From positions 17,503-81,502 of the forward strand of contig NZ_JAJFCK010000012.1 in NCBI RefSeq assembly GCF_020709055.1: a stretch of DNA of 64,000 nt. The letters run 5' to 3'. The position numbers and the translations under genes were made by a program. Below are positions 7,812 to 16,079 of the stretch, one piece after another. The DNA is from Ruminococcus callidus. GTDB lineage: Bacteria; Bacillota; Clostridia; Oscillospirales; Ruminococcaceae. Positions within the stretch are counted from its first letter, which is position 1, and each line of letters opens with the position of its first letter. Below the pieces are notes generated by a model. It had not been told where the DNA came from, did no database searches, and worked only from the letters and a program-made list of their open reading frames with translations.

Positions 7812-8390
7812 ATGGAAGGAAACACCAGTTCCGCACTGATCGGTGCGGTAGAAGCGGTTTTGTTTGCCTGCGGAGAACCGGTTTCTCTGGCAAGGCTGCA
7901 AGAGGCTTGTCATGTGGGAAAGCCGGAGATCTGCCAGGCGCTGGAAACACTGGAACAGCAGTACCGGCGGCGAAAGAGTGCACTTCATGTGCAGCAGCTG
8001 GAGAATGCCTACCAGCTCTGCACACGGCAGGAATACGCCGGCGTGATCGCACGAGCGGCAGAGACCAAGAAGTCCGTACCGCTTTCGCCGGCAGCCATGG
8101 AGGTGCTGACCATTGTCGCCTATAACCAGCCGGTGAGCAAGAGCTTTGTGGAGCATGTGCGTGGCGTGGACAGCAGTTCTGTGGTGAACACGCTGGTGGA
8201 AAAGGAGCTGCTGACAGAGGCAGGCAGACTGGCAGTTCCGGGGCATCCCATCGCATATGCGACGACACCGCATTTTCTGCGGTGCTTCGGGCTTTCCTCA
8301 TTGGAGGAACTGCCGCCGCTGCCTAATGTCATACAGCAGGAATCACCGGAGGAACTTCTGGAAGAGGACGCACTTCCAGCGTCGCAATAG
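7812..8390 (+). CDS. scpB: Segregation and condensation protein B
   Basis: Dimeric winged-helix partner of ScpA in the condensin complex. The ATG at 7812 is preferred over the in-frame ATGs at 7797 and 7806 because AGGA lies about 8 nt before it; the product is 192 residues. Family segments seen: ALIGAVEAVLFACGEPVS near the start, LSPAAMEVLTIVAYNQPV, and the C-terminal FLRCFGLSSLEELPPLP. It is followed 13 nt later by the DUF2953 gene. Confidence 0.96.
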   Translation: MEGNTSSALIGAVEAVLFACGEPVSLARLQEACHVGKPEICQALETLEQQYRRRKSALHVQQLENAYQLCTRQEYAGVIARAAETKKSVPLSPAAMEVLTIVAYNQPVSKSFVEHVRGVDSSSVVNTLVEKELLTEAGRLAVPGHPIAYATTPHFLRCFGLSSLEELPPLPNVIQQESPEELLEEDALPASQ

Positions 8391-8403
8391 GAGGTTGTGC
8401 TGC

Positions 8404-9024
8404 ATGACGGGGTGGCTGATTGCGCTGGGAATCATACTGCTGTTGCTGTGCCTGCTGCTGATGCCCTTTGTGCTGCGTGTGGAGTACGACGAAACACGGG
8501 ACATTTTCCAGTGGAAACTGTCCTGGTTTTGCATTCCGCTGCTGCGGAGCGACCGAAAAAAAGCGCAGCGCAAAAAGAAATCCGGTGCGCCAAAGCAAAA
8601 GAAACCGGCGGGTGACAGCGCATCACGTGGGAAAAAGCTGCGGCGGATGTGGAAACAGTTTCACGGAAAGCTCTCTGATCTGCCGAAATCGCTGCGCTGG
8701 CTCTGGAAGGGCATGTCCATTCGGGGGCTGGTCATCGGGGCACGTGTGGGGCGGTTTGATGCCAAGGCGTGCGCCATTGCCTACGGCGTGACCAACATGC
8801 TGGTGTTTCAGGCGCTGGGGCTGCTGAAAAGCTGCCTGCGGGTGCACGAAAAACAAATCGTGGTGCAGAGCGCATTCGGCAGGGAGAAGACGGATTGGGT
8901 GGTGCGCGGACGGCTGCTGGTTTGTCCGCTGGCAGCGTTGGCTGCGCTGCTGAGTCTGGCGCTTTCCTTTGGCGCACGGTCAAAAGAAGAACAGGGCGTT
9001 TCCAAGGACGCCAAAAAACAATAA
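8404..9024 (+). CDS. DUF2953 membrane protein (YtfI-like)
   Basis: Protein of 206 residues: one N-terminal membrane helix, a very basic segment (residues 40-85), then a region with AIAYGVTNMLV typical of DUF2953, and a second hydrophobic segment near the C-terminus. Start at ATG 8404, GGAGG about 8 nt upstream. The gene pairs with gerW exactly as ytfI pairs with ytfJ in B. subtilis. That suggests a role in sporulation or spore germination, but the biochemical function is unknown. Confidence 0.8.
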   Translation: MTGWLIALGIILLLLCLLLMPFVLRVEYDETRDIFQWKLSWFCIPLLRSDRKKAQRKKKSGAPKQKKPAGDSASRGKKLRRMWKQFHGKLSDLPKSLRWLWKGMSIRGLVIGARVGRFDAKACAIAYGVTNMLVFQALGLLKSCLRVHEKQIVVQSAFGREKTDWVVRGRLLVCPLAALAALLSLALSFGARSKEEQGVSKDAKKQ

Positions 9025-9040
9025 ACGGAGGGAAACTGTC

Positions 9041-9469
9041 ATGCAGGAAAAACATCAGATTCAGGATCTCATGGGTGTGACCATGGAGAAAATACGGGAC
9101 ATGGTGGACGTTCAGACCATCATTGGCGATCCCATTGTCGTATCCGATACCGTGACCATTATTCCGGTTTCCAAGGTCTCTTATGGCTTTGCATCCGGCG
9201 GTTCTGACCTGCCGGCGAAGAGCACACCGAAGGATCTGTTCGGCGGCGGTGCCGGTGCCGGCGTTTCCATTCAGCCGGTGGCGTTTCTGGTGGTGCAGGA
9301 GGACAGCGTGCGTCTGCTTCAGATGGACGAGAGCGATGACCTTCTGGGAAGCGCCATTCGCTCGGTGCCGGGTGTTGTGGAACAGATCGGCGGTATTTTT
9401 AAACGTGGCTCGAAGAAGCCGGCAGAAACCGCAGCGGAAACTGCGGCAGCAGAGGAGAAGAAGGACTAA
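9041..9469 (+). CDS. gerW: GerW family sporulation protein (YtfJ)
   Basis: Protein of 142 residues; the family is a forespore protein needed for normal germination of spores in Bacillus. Visible: GDPI, 'TIIPVSKVSYGFASGGSD', a Gly-rich FGGGAGAGVSIQPVAFLVV, and the C-terminal SVPGVVEQI. Start ATG 9041 behind ACGGAGGG. The C-terminal tail is Ala/Glu/Lys-rich and low complexity. Together with sigE-spoIIGA at 47.6-49.1 kb it supports a spore-forming ancestry. Confidence 0.93.
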   Translation: MQEKHQIQDLMGVTMEKIRDMVDVQTIIGDPIVVSDTVTIIPVSKVSYGFASGGSDLPAKSTPKDLFGGGAGAGVSIQPVAFLVVQEDSVRLLQMDESDDLLGSAIRSVPGVVEQIGGIFKRGSKKPAETAAETAAAEEKKD

Positions 9470-9522
9470 GACTCGGTTCTAATCCTGTGACATCGTGCAT
9501 ATGCTCTTACCAAAGGCAGCGT

Positions 9523-9552
9523 CGCACAGAGTCCGTCTGAGGGCTTTGTGCG
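9523..9552 (+). other. Hairpin between gerW and the carboxypeptidase gene
   Basis: CGCACAGAGTCC pairs with GGGCTTTGTGCG around a 6-nt loop. The T-rich stretch comes 10 nt later, so it is a weak terminator at best. It may partly separate gerW from the next gene. Confidence 0.45.
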
Positions 9553-9589
9553 GTGTGATTCAAAACTTTTTGGGAACGGAGCGAGGACG

Positions 9590-10762
9590 ATGCAGAAACG
9601 AATCATCCAATGGGTTGCAGCAGGACTGGCAGCGGTGATTGCCATAGGAAGTCTGGCAGGCGCTTTTCTGTCCTGCAGTGCGGCGGAGCAGCCGGAGGTA
9701 TCGGCGGTTTCCAGCGTGCTGATGGAAGCCGTGACCGGCGAGGTGCTCTACGAGAAGAACGCACGGGAGCCACGTCCCATGGCGAGCACGACGAAAATCA
9801 TGTCGGCGCTGCTCTGTCTGGAGAGCGGCGATCTGGACACAGAGTTCACCGTTGATTCGCAGGCGATTCAGGTGGAGGGCTCCTCCATGGGATTGGTGGA
9901 GGGGGACACAGTCACCAAGCGTGCCCTGTGTTATGGCATGCTGCTGCCCTCCGGCAACGATGCCGCCGGTGCAGCTGCTGTGCGGGTTGCCGGAAGTATC
10001 CCCGCTTTTGTGGCGCAGATGAACGAGCGTGCTACTGCGCTGGGCCTGACGCAGACGCATTTTGTGACACCCTCCGGACTGCACGACGATGACCACTATT
10101 CCACCGCCTGTGATATGGCGGTGCTTGCTGCATCAGCACTGCAAAACGAGAACTTTCGGGAGATCTGCGCCCAGTCTTCGGCGCAGGTCTGCTTTGGCAA
10201 TCCGCCATACCAGCGCTGGCTGAAAAACAGCAATAAGCTGCTGACCATGGATGAGAGCGTCATCGGCGTAAAGACAGGCTTTACCGACGAGGCCGGACGC
10301 TGTCTGGTATCGGCAGCGGAGCGAAACGGCGTGACCCTGATTTGCGTCACACTGGCAGATCCCAACGACTGGCAGGATCACCTGTCTCTGTACGACTGGG
10401 GCTTTTCGCAGGTGACACCGGCGGAGGTGTCTCTGCCGGAGGACTGGCGCATGCCGGTCGCCGGCGGTACAGCACAGGAAGTGGCGCTGCAATCGGAGGA
10501 GAAGCTCACCGTGGGCACGGCAGACGGCAGCATGCCGCAGCTGGAATACCAGCTGGAAACAGCGCCGTTCCTCTATGCGCCGGTGTCTGCCGGGCAGAGT
10601 GCGGGAACATGGCGTGCCATGCTGAACGGGCGGGAAGTCGCCCACGGGAAGCTCTGCGCAGCGGAAACCGTGGCGTACCGGCAGCCCGTGGAAAAACGGA
10701 CGGCGCACCGTGCATTTCCCGTGCGGATTTGGAAACGAATACAATCATTTTTTCAGAAATAG
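9590..10762 (+). CDS. D-alanyl-D-alanine carboxypeptidase (DacF/PBP5 class, S11)
   Basis: Serine peptidase (390 residues) that removes the terminal D-Ala of peptidoglycan stem peptides outside the membrane. Signal peptide: basic QKRIIQ then a hydrophobic stretch to about residue 30. Catalytic motifs are complete: S66-T-T-K69, S121-G-N and K228-T-G. A C-terminal beta domain and a basic end (PVRIWKRIQSFFQK) fit a membrane-anchoring amphipathic helix. Start ATG 9590 preceded by GGAGCGAGGA. Its place after scpAB-gerW and before the rluB-type gene mirrors the dac-spm-rluB order of Bacillus, which suggests a spore-cortex type enzyme. Confidence 0.93.
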   Translation: MQKRIIQWVAAGLAAVIAIGSLAGAFLSCSAAEQPEVSAVSSVLMEAVTGEVLYEKNAREPRPMASTTKIMSALLCLESGDLDTEFTVDSQAIQVEGSSMGLVEGDTVTKRALCYGMLLPSGNDAAGAAAVRVAGSIPAFVAQMNERATALGLTQTHFVTPSGLHDDDHYSTACDMAVLAASALQNENFREICAQSSAQVCFGNPPYQRWLKNSNKLLTMDESVIGVKTGFTDEAGRCLVSAAERNGVTLICVTLADPNDWQDHLSLYDWGFSQVTPAEVSLPEDWRMPVAGGTAQEVALQSEEKLTVGTADGSMPQLEYQLETAPFLYAPVSAGQSAGTWRAMLNGREVAHGKLCAAETVAYRQPVEKRTAHRAFPVRIWKRIQSFFQK

Positions 10763-10771
10763 GAGTTTAAT

Positions 10772-11599
10772 GTGGAAAAAATCAGAATCCAGAAATTGCT
10801 GGCAGATGCAGGATACTGTTCCCGCCGTAAGGCGGAGGAGCTGATCTCCGGCGGAAAAATCAAAGTAAACGGCCATCCGGTCAAGCTGGGGGACAAGGCG
10901 ACAGCTGCCGATCTGATCACGGTCAACGGCGAGCGTGTCTACCTGCCACGAAAGAAAACCTACCGCTATCTCATGCTGCACAAGCCCAGAGGCTATGTGA
11001 CGACGACCTCGGACGAACTGGATCGCCGCTGTGTCATGGATCTGCTGGAGGATGTGGAGGAGCGTGTCTACCCCATTGGCCGTCTGGACAAGGATTCCGA
11101 GGGCCTGCTGCTGCTCACTAACGACGGCACGTTTGCCAACGGCATCATGCACCCCAGCCGGCATATTAGTAAGACCTACCGTGTGACAGTACGGCCGGAT
11201 GTCACCGAAGAACAGCTGGTCACCCTCTCTCAGGGCATGGAGCTGGATGGAAAGATGACCATGCCGGCAACGGTGGTGGTAAAGACCAAGGAGCCGGGGC
11301 GTGTGGTACTGCTCATGACCATTCAGGAGGGCAGAAACCGTCAGATTCGCCGGATGTGCGAGGCAGTCGGGCTGGAAGTGGCACGTCTGCGCCGCATCAG
11401 CGTCGGGCCGGTAAAACTCGGTATGCTGAAGCCGGGTACATACCGTGACCTGACACCGGACGAACTGCGTGCTCTGCGCAACGCCATCGGAAAGGGTGAG
11501 GCAGACGGTGCAAAGCCTAAGCCGGCGAAGTCCAAACCCAGAACTGCCGGCGCAAGATCCAAATCGGGGAACCCCAACAAACCCAGAAATCGGCGGTAA
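10772..11599 (+). CDS. rRNA pseudouridine synthase, RluB/RsuA family
   Basis: Isomerises a uridine in rRNA to pseudouridine. N-terminal S4 RNA-binding domain (RIQKLLADAGYCSRRKAEELI, residues 3-60), then the catalytic domain with GRLDKDSEGLLLLTNDG containing the catalytic Asp, and NRQIRRMCEAVGLEV. The last 35 residues are a Lys/Pro/Arg-rich tail, probably an rRNA-binding extension. Start GTG at 10772 with AGGAG 8 nt upstream; the ATG at 10770 is out of frame. The modified position (23S for RluB) is assumed from neighbourhood similarity. Confidence 0.93.
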   Translation: MEKIRIQKLLADAGYCSRRKAEELISGGKIKVNGHPVKLGDKATAADLITVNGERVYLPRKKTYRYLMLHKPRGYVTTTSDELDRRCVMDLLEDVEERVYPIGRLDKDSEGLLLLTNDGTFANGIMHPSRHISKTYRVTVRPDVTEEQLVTLSQGMELDGKMTMPATVVVKTKEPGRVVLLMTIQEGRNRQIRRMCEAVGLEVARLRRISVGPVKLGMLKPGTYRDLTPDELRALRNAIGKGEADGAKPKPAKSKPRTAGARSKSGNPNKPRNRR

Positions 11600-11628
11600 C
11601 CGCTGTTTTTTAGAAAGGAGGACAAGCG

Positions 11629-12576
11629 ATGCCAATTTGTATTTCTCCCCAGCTGCCGGCGTTTCAGACGCTGGCGGAGGAAAATATTTTTGTGATGGAC
11701 GCAGATCGTGCAGTACATCAGGATATCCGTCCTCTGCGCGTTCTTGTGCTCAATCTCATGCCGAAAAAAATTGTGACGGAATGTCAGTTCCTGCGGCTGC
11801 TCAGCAATACGCCGCTTCAGGTGAACGTGGAATTTCTGCACGTGTCCAGCCATATCAGCAAGAACACTTCGCAAAATCATCTGTCCACATTTTACCGCAC
11901 GTTCTCGGAGATTCAGGATCAGTATTATGATGGCTGCATCATCACCGGTGCGCCGGTAGAACATCTGAAATTTGAGGATGTGGACTACTGGAACGAGATC
12001 TGCGAGATTATGGAGTGGACGAAGCACCATGTCTTTTCCACCATGCACATCTGCTGGGCAGCGCTGGCAGGGCTGTACTACCATTTCGATGTGCCGAAAT
12101 ACGACCTGCCTCAGAAGATGTTCGGTGTCTTTCCGCAGAAAGTGCTGGCACCGCACTGCCAGCTGCTCCGTGGCTTCAACGATGTGTTCCATGCCCCTCA
12201 TTCCCGTCATGCCGAAGTGCATCGGGAGGACATTGAGAAAGTGCCGCACCTGCGGATCCTAACGGAATCGGAGCTGTCCGGTGTGCACATTGTTGCCAAC
12301 AAAAACGGCAGACAGTATTTTATCACGGGACACTCGGAGTATGATCGGGATACCCTGAAAGAGGAGTATTTCCGAGATCGGGAAAAGGGTGCAGAGATCG
12401 CCGTGCCCTACGGTTATTTCCCCGACGACGACCCCGCAAAGGAACCGCATTTCAGCTGGGGATGCAGCGCAAATCTGCTGTTTTCCAACTGGATCAACCA
12501 CTGTGTATACCAGCTGACGCCGTATGATCTGACGGCGCTGGAACTGTACAATTGGGAGTGGGAAGCAGGACTTTGA
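11629..12576 (+). CDS. metA: Homoserine O-acetyltransferase, MetA type
   Basis: First committed step of methionine synthesis, activating homoserine by O-acylation (315 residues). Catalytic residues fall at the standard numbers: C142 (MHICWAAL), H235 and E237 (ITGHSEYD). Residue 111 is Glu (TGAPVE). In MetA enzymes Glu at this position goes with acetyl-CoA use and Gly with succinyl-CoA use, so acetyl transfer is predicted despite the common 'succinyltransferase' label. AAAGGAGG is 8 nt before ATG. Followed by a strong terminator. No SAM riboswitch is visible ahead of it. Confidence 0.95.
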   Translation: MPICISPQLPAFQTLAEENIFVMDADRAVHQDIRPLRVLVLNLMPKKIVTECQFLRLLSNTPLQVNVEFLHVSSHISKNTSQNHLSTFYRTFSEIQDQYYDGCIITGAPVEHLKFEDVDYWNEICEIMEWTKHHVFSTMHICWAALAGLYYHFDVPKYDLPQKMFGVFPQKVLAPHCQLLRGFNDVFHAPHSRHAEVHREDIEKVPHLRILTESELSGVHIVANKNGRQYFITGHSEYDRDTLKEEYFRDREKGAEIAVPYGYFPDDDPAKEPHFSWGCSANLLFSNWINHCVYQLTPYDLTALELYNWEWEAGL

Positions 12577-12601
12577 GCGTCTGCGGTATCTGCTGAAAAA
12601 T

Positions 12602-12645
12602 AAAACCCCGTCTGCACTGGAGCCTTGGTGCAGACGGGGTTTTTG
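12602..12645. terminator. Bidirectional terminator after metA and the transporter gene
   Basis: AAAACCCCGTCTGCAC pairs fully with GTGCAGACGGGGTTTT around a 10-nt loop. The outer A/T pairs supply a T-run in both directions for the convergent genes. Confidence 0.92.
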
Positions 12646-12670
12646 TCTCATAATGCGGTCTAACGATTTC

Positions 12671-13924
12671 TTAGAGGTATGTCAGGAACTGGGATGCCAG
12701 AACCACCAGAACCAGTGCAATCGGATAAGTTGCAGCGTAAGCACTTGCAACATTTGGGGTACCGCTGGTGTTGATCAGCGCACCCAGCGCCGGTGTGCTG
12801 GTCATACCGCCGGTGATGGAACCGAGGTTGTTGAACAGGCTCAGCTTCAGCACCTTCTTTGCCAGGAAGAAGCCGATGAACAGCGGAATGGTGGTCATCA
12901 GTGCGCCCCACAGGAACAGCAGCGGGCCGTACTTTTGCAGCGTTTCTACGAAACCAGCACCGCCGTCAACGCCGGCACCGATGAGGAACAGAACCAGTCC
13001 CCACTCCTGAAAGACTTCCAGCAGGTGCTTGTTGACCTTCAGGCTCAGCTTGCCGATTCTGCCGAAGTGGCCGAAAATCAGACCCATGATCAGCGGACCG
13101 CCGGTAGTGCCCAGATTGAAGGAGCCTGCGCCCAGCGGAATGTTGATGCAGCCCAGAATGGCACCAGTCAGAACGGTCAGGGCAAATGCACCCAGACCGA
13201 ATTTGTCCATTTCAAACAGCTTTTTCTGCTTCAGCGGACTTTCTTCGCCAGTGTCTACAGAAGTCAGCTTTGCACGCTCTTCTGCCATGTTTGCCTTTAG
13301 AACCTTCGGCACGATCTGAACGAACAGAACTACGCCGATAACGCCGAACGGGTAGGCAACAGCGTGGCCGACTGCGATCTCCTTAAAGACCGGACTGCTC
13401 TCGCCGATGGCCTCCTGTGCAGCGGCAAATGCCGGCGTACTGGTCAGCGCACCGGACAGCAGGCCAACGCTCATTGCTGAGTTCATTTCCGGAACCAGCA
13501 GCGTCACAGCTGCGCAGACAGCTGCGCCGGAGAGGATGATGACAGCGCCCAGAAGCACATAGGACTTTGCGTTCTTCTTCAGGTTCTTGAAGAACGTGGG
13601 ACCGGCGATCAGTCCGACGGATGTGACAAACAGGATCAGACCAAAGCTCTGGATTAACTTAAAGTAGAAGTTGACGGCATCCACTGCCTCGGTGTCTGCC
13701 ACCCATGCGGCAATGCCGTTGTCGCCGAATGCCACGCCCTTGAAATGGCCGACAAACAGAGCAACCAGGAAAATTGCGGCGGTTCCCAGAGAAACGCCCT
13801 TGATGGTGATTTTGCCCAGCAGGTATCCCACCACGATAATGGCGAAGACAAAGAACAGGACAATGACAATGGATGACATGCTAAACAGATGCGTCCCTGC
13901 CACTTCAAATAGTTTTAGATGCAT
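12671..13924 (-). CDS. AspT/YidE-type transporter (aspartate:alanine exchanger superfamily)
   Basis: Integral membrane protein of 417 residues with about ten hydrophobic segments in two halves. Each half has the superfamily motif: GALTSTPAFAAA in the first and GGMTSTPALGAL in the second. Characterised AspT members exchange aspartate and alanine or other carboxylates; the substrate here is unknown. The central cytosolic part is only about 30 residues (around EERAKLTSVDTGEES), so the TrkA-C domains usual in AspT/YidE are missing. Start ATG 13924 behind GAGGAG; the longer frame to 13960 lacks an SD. It sits behind a consensus promoter and a 210-nt structured leader. Confidence 0.85.
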   Translation of the reverse strand: MHLKLFEVAGTHLFSMSSIVIVLFFVFAIIVVGYLLGKITIKGVSLGTAAIFLVALFVGHFKGVAFGDNGIAAWVADTEAVDAVNFYFKLIQSFGLILFVTSVGLIAGPTFFKNLKKNAKSYVLLGAVIILSGAAVCAAVTLLVPEMNSAMSVGLLSGALTSTPAFAAAQEAIGESSPVFKEIAVGHAVAYPFGVIGVVLFVQIVPKVLKANMAEERAKLTSVDTGEESPLKQKKLFEMDKFGLGAFALTVLTGAILGCINIPLGAGSFNLGTTGGPLIMGLIFGHFGRIGKLSLKVNKHLLEVFQEWGLVLFLIGAGVDGGAGFVETLQKYGPLLFLWGALMTTIPLFIGFFLAKKVLKLSLFNNLGSITGGMTSTPALGALINTSGTPNVASAYAATYPIALVLVVLASQFLTYL

Positions 13925-14136
13925 GAAACAGATTCTCTCCTCTTTTTTTGTTGGGTACACAAGCGGCTCTCACAGGATGTTCCGAGGGCATGTATACGCT
14001 CGGAACATCCTGATGTTTGTGTACGGGATGGCTTGGAATGCTGCACATAGGTTCACGCACCGCTGCGCTCCAAACATAGCGTACATCTGGAGCGTGGCGG
14101 TGTGTATAAGAAGTATGCTGCTTTTCATTCCATAAT
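13925..14136 (-). promoter_or_regulatory. Long structured 5' leader, candidate cis-regulatory RNA
   Basis: Between the promoter and the transporter start. Domain 1 (about 14122-14034): outer GGAATG/CATTCC, then GCATA/TGTGC, then CACACCGC/GCGGTGcGTG, then GCTCCA/TGGAGC with a 15-nt apical loop. Domain 2 (about 14022-13956): outer GTACACAA/TTGTGTAC enclosing a perfect 13-bp stem AGGATGTTCCGAG/CTCGGAACATCCT with a 12-nt loop. The loops share complementary ATGTA and TACAT, so a kissing contact is possible. No T-run follows domain 2; the SD is about 15 nt after it, so control of translation would be the simplest mode. It matches no riboswitch consensus I know. Confidence 0.6.
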
Positions 14137-14142
14137 ATTATC

Positions 14143-14171
14143 ATTATACCGGAATTTTTTTACCTTGTCAA
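14143..14171 (-). promoter_or_regulatory. Consensus promoter of the transporter gene
   Basis: Minus strand TTGACA (14171-14166), 17-nt spacer, TATAAT (14148-14143): a perfect vegetative promoter. Confidence 0.85.
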
Positions 14172-14254
14172 TATTTGTGGTATCATCCAGCGAAAAAATG
14201 TGAAAATCAAACAAGAGGAAAATCAGAACTTTTTTTCTTTTTGCATGAAGTGTC

Positions 14255-14288
14255 AAAAATGCCGAGTGCTTTTGAAATGCATCCGGCA
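14255..14288 (-). terminator. Terminator of comF
   Basis: Minus strand TGCCG-GA-TGC and GCA-CT-CGGCA pair around a 9-nt loop, then TTTTT. It begins right at the comF stop codon. Confidence 0.75.
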
Positions 14289-14999
14289 TCAGCTGTCCTC
14301 CTGCGCTGGTGTTGTGGTGGCAGCTGCTGCCGTGACGACCGCAGCACCACGGCTTTTCAGCAGTTCTGCGCAGCGGTTCATGGTGCTCCCTGTGGTGAGG
14401 ACATCGTCGCACAGCAGGATGCGGTATCCGGTCAGGTCAGCGGTCTGCGGGATCTGGAAGTGTCCGGTGTTGGCAGCACGTTCTTTGGCGGAGAGGGTGT
14501 GCTGTGCTGCGCCGGTTCCCGTGTCCTCCAGCAGATCGGCACGCAGGGGAATGCCGGTGGCGGAGGACATCTCCCGTGCGATCTCCTCCGCCGGATTGAA
14601 GAACCGCTTTTTCTTTTTGCGCTTTGCCATGGGAACCGGAACGATCAGATCATAGGCGAGCAGCTCCGGATCAGCGATGACCATTCTGCCCAGCGCCTCC
14701 CCACAGGCGTAGGCAAAGTTTTTGCTCTCGGCACGCTTGAGGGAGAGGATTCCGCTGCGTGCCGGCTCCTGATACAGTGCAGCAGCAATGGCGTGGTCAT
14801 AGGCAAGTCCTCTCTCGCAGAAACAGCTCTCCACCGGCTTTCCGCAGCCGGGACAAAACGTGTCCGGCGGAAGCTGGAACAGCGTCTGGCACATGTCACA
14901 CAGATAACGGTTCCAAGGAATTTTCCGGTGGCAGCAGGGACACTGGTTGGGGTAGAGCAGATCCAGCAGAAACAGCTGGATTTTCCGGCGCTTTTTCAT
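14289..14999 (-). CDS. ComF family phosphoribosyltransferase-like protein
   Basis: Protein of 236 residues: an N-terminal zinc-ribbon with CxxC pairs (CPCC near residue 20, CDMC near 34, CPGC near 49), then a type I phosphoribosyltransferase domain with the PRPP loop LLCDDVLTTGSTMN (about 193-206). ComF is needed for DNA uptake in competent Bacillus, and relatives occur widely in non-competent bacteria, so the role here is open. Start ATG 14999 after AAAGGAAG. It has its own promoter overlapping the end of the upstream minus-strand gene region, and its own terminator. Confidence 0.92.
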   Translation of the reverse strand: MKKRRKIQLFLLDLLYPNQCPCCHRKIPWNRYLCDMCQTLFQLPPDTFCPGCGKPVESCFCERGLAYDHAIAAALYQEPARSGILSLKRAESKNFAYACGEALGRMVIADPELLAYDLIVPVPMAKRKKKKRFFNPAEEIAREMSSATGIPLRADLLEDTGTGAAQHTLSAKERAANTGHFQIPQTADLTGYRILLCDDVLTTGSTMNRCAELLKSRGAAVVTAAAATTTPAQEDS

Positions 15000-15025
15000 G
15001 GCATTCGCACTTCCTTTCTGCTCCT

Positions 15026-15054
15026 ATTATAGCACGGCCGGCACTGCCTGACAA
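15026..15054 (-). promoter_or_regulatory. Promoter of comF
   Basis: Minus strand TTGTCA (15054-15049), 17-nt spacer, TATAAT (15031-15026). The start codon follows after about 27 nt, so the leader is short. Confidence 0.75.
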
Positions 15055-15061
15055 GATGCAG

Positions 15062-15919
15062 TCAGTTGCTTTCCGGAATGCGGGCGATTTCGGCGATGTT
15101 TCCCGCCAGTTCGGCGTAGACGGAAACCGTTCCCGCCTGCTGTGCCTCCGCAGACAGCATGGGCGTGTCCACAATAAATTCCAGCACATTGGCACCGCTT
15201 CCGCAGGCACGGTACCGGCGTGTGCTGTCAGTGTGGCAGTCCGCCTTGACATCGCCAACGGTGACGGTAAACTGCGCACCGCTGTCCAGCGTCACCTGAA
15301 ACCGTTCCCCGCAGCCCTCGTTTAGCCAGCCTGTCCCCATGGCGACCAGATAGTCCTCGCCCAGACGGCGCAGCCCCTGGTCATCCGTCCATGCGGACTG
15401 CTGGAGCTGGTACTGCCGGGAGGCAGTGTCGGTGATAGTACGATAGTCCATGTACGCCTTGAACCACGTTTCCTGTGCTCCCAGCAGTGTCTGTGCCTCG
15501 ATGGGCTGCAATTCCAGCGCTGCGGCGGCAGTCTCTGTTGCCGCCGGAACGGTTTCTGTGACTGTCGGTTCTGACGGAATCTCGGCGGAACTTTCGCACG
15601 CTGCGGCTTGTACCATTTCTGCGGTGCAGACGAGCTCTGTGTGCGGAATGGGGGCAGTAGTGGTGAGTGCCGTTGTCTGCGCCGGAGCGGTCGTTTCCAC
15701 GGCCGGTGCAGCAGTTGTGGAAACAGCGCTTGTCACGGACTGAGACTGTGCCGTAACAGCCGCCGTGGCGGTCTGTCTGGCGGTGGCTGCGGCGGATAAT
15801 GCGGGTTGCGGCGGGACAGCGTGCTGGGAGATTCGCTCCCACTGAGGAATCTGGCAGCAGAGAGCAGTGCCAAAAATGCCGGCAAACAGCAGACAGGTGA
15901 ACTGGTGAAAATGCAGCAT
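15062..15919 (-). CDS. Secreted protein with Thr/Ala-rich linker, unknown C-terminal domain
   Basis: Protein of 285 residues. ATG 15919 is preceded by AGGAGGTA; the frame stays open upstream but without an SD. Signal-peptide-like start (hydrophobic FTCLLFAGIFGTALCC), then about 110 residues dominated by Thr, Ala, Val and Pro, as in extracellular linkers. A C-terminal domain follows (about 145-285) with YMDYRTITD, EDYLVAMGTGW, FTVTVGDVKADCHTD and VLEFIVDTP. I have the impression of seeing this domain in other extracellular proteins of Clostridia but cannot name a family. The Asp/His/Cys cluster KADCHTD could bind a metal or be catalytic; that is inference. Confidence 0.75.
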   Translation of the reverse strand: MLHFHQFTCLLFAGIFGTALCCQIPQWERISQHAVPPQPALSAAATARQTATAAVTAQSQSVTSAVSTTAAPAVETTAPAQTTALTTTAPIPHTELVCTAEMVQAAACESSAEIPSEPTVTETVPAATETAAAALELQPIEAQTLLGAQETWFKAYMDYRTITDTASRQYQLQQSAWTDDQGLRRLGEDYLVAMGTGWLNEGCGERFQVTLDSGAQFTVTVGDVKADCHTDSTRRYRACGSGANVLEFIVDTPMLSAEAQQAGTVSVYAELAGNIAEIARIPESN

Positions 15920-16028
15920 ATGTACCTCCTGTTCCTTGAAAAAACGATGGAATTTGTACGAATTAACAAAAACGTGATGCCATTCCATGTGCAAATCGCC
16001 GAAATTCTGAGGAAATCCTCGAAAGCGC

Positions 16029-16057
16029 TTGACAGTGCCGGAAGTTTTGCGTATACT
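16029..16057 (+). promoter_or_regulatory. Promoter of the trp operon
   Basis: TTGACA (16029-16034), 17-nt spacer, TATACT (16052-16057), just upstream of the T-box leader. Confidence 0.85.
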
Positions 16058-16079
16058 AAACTTAGTGAAATTCCATGAG

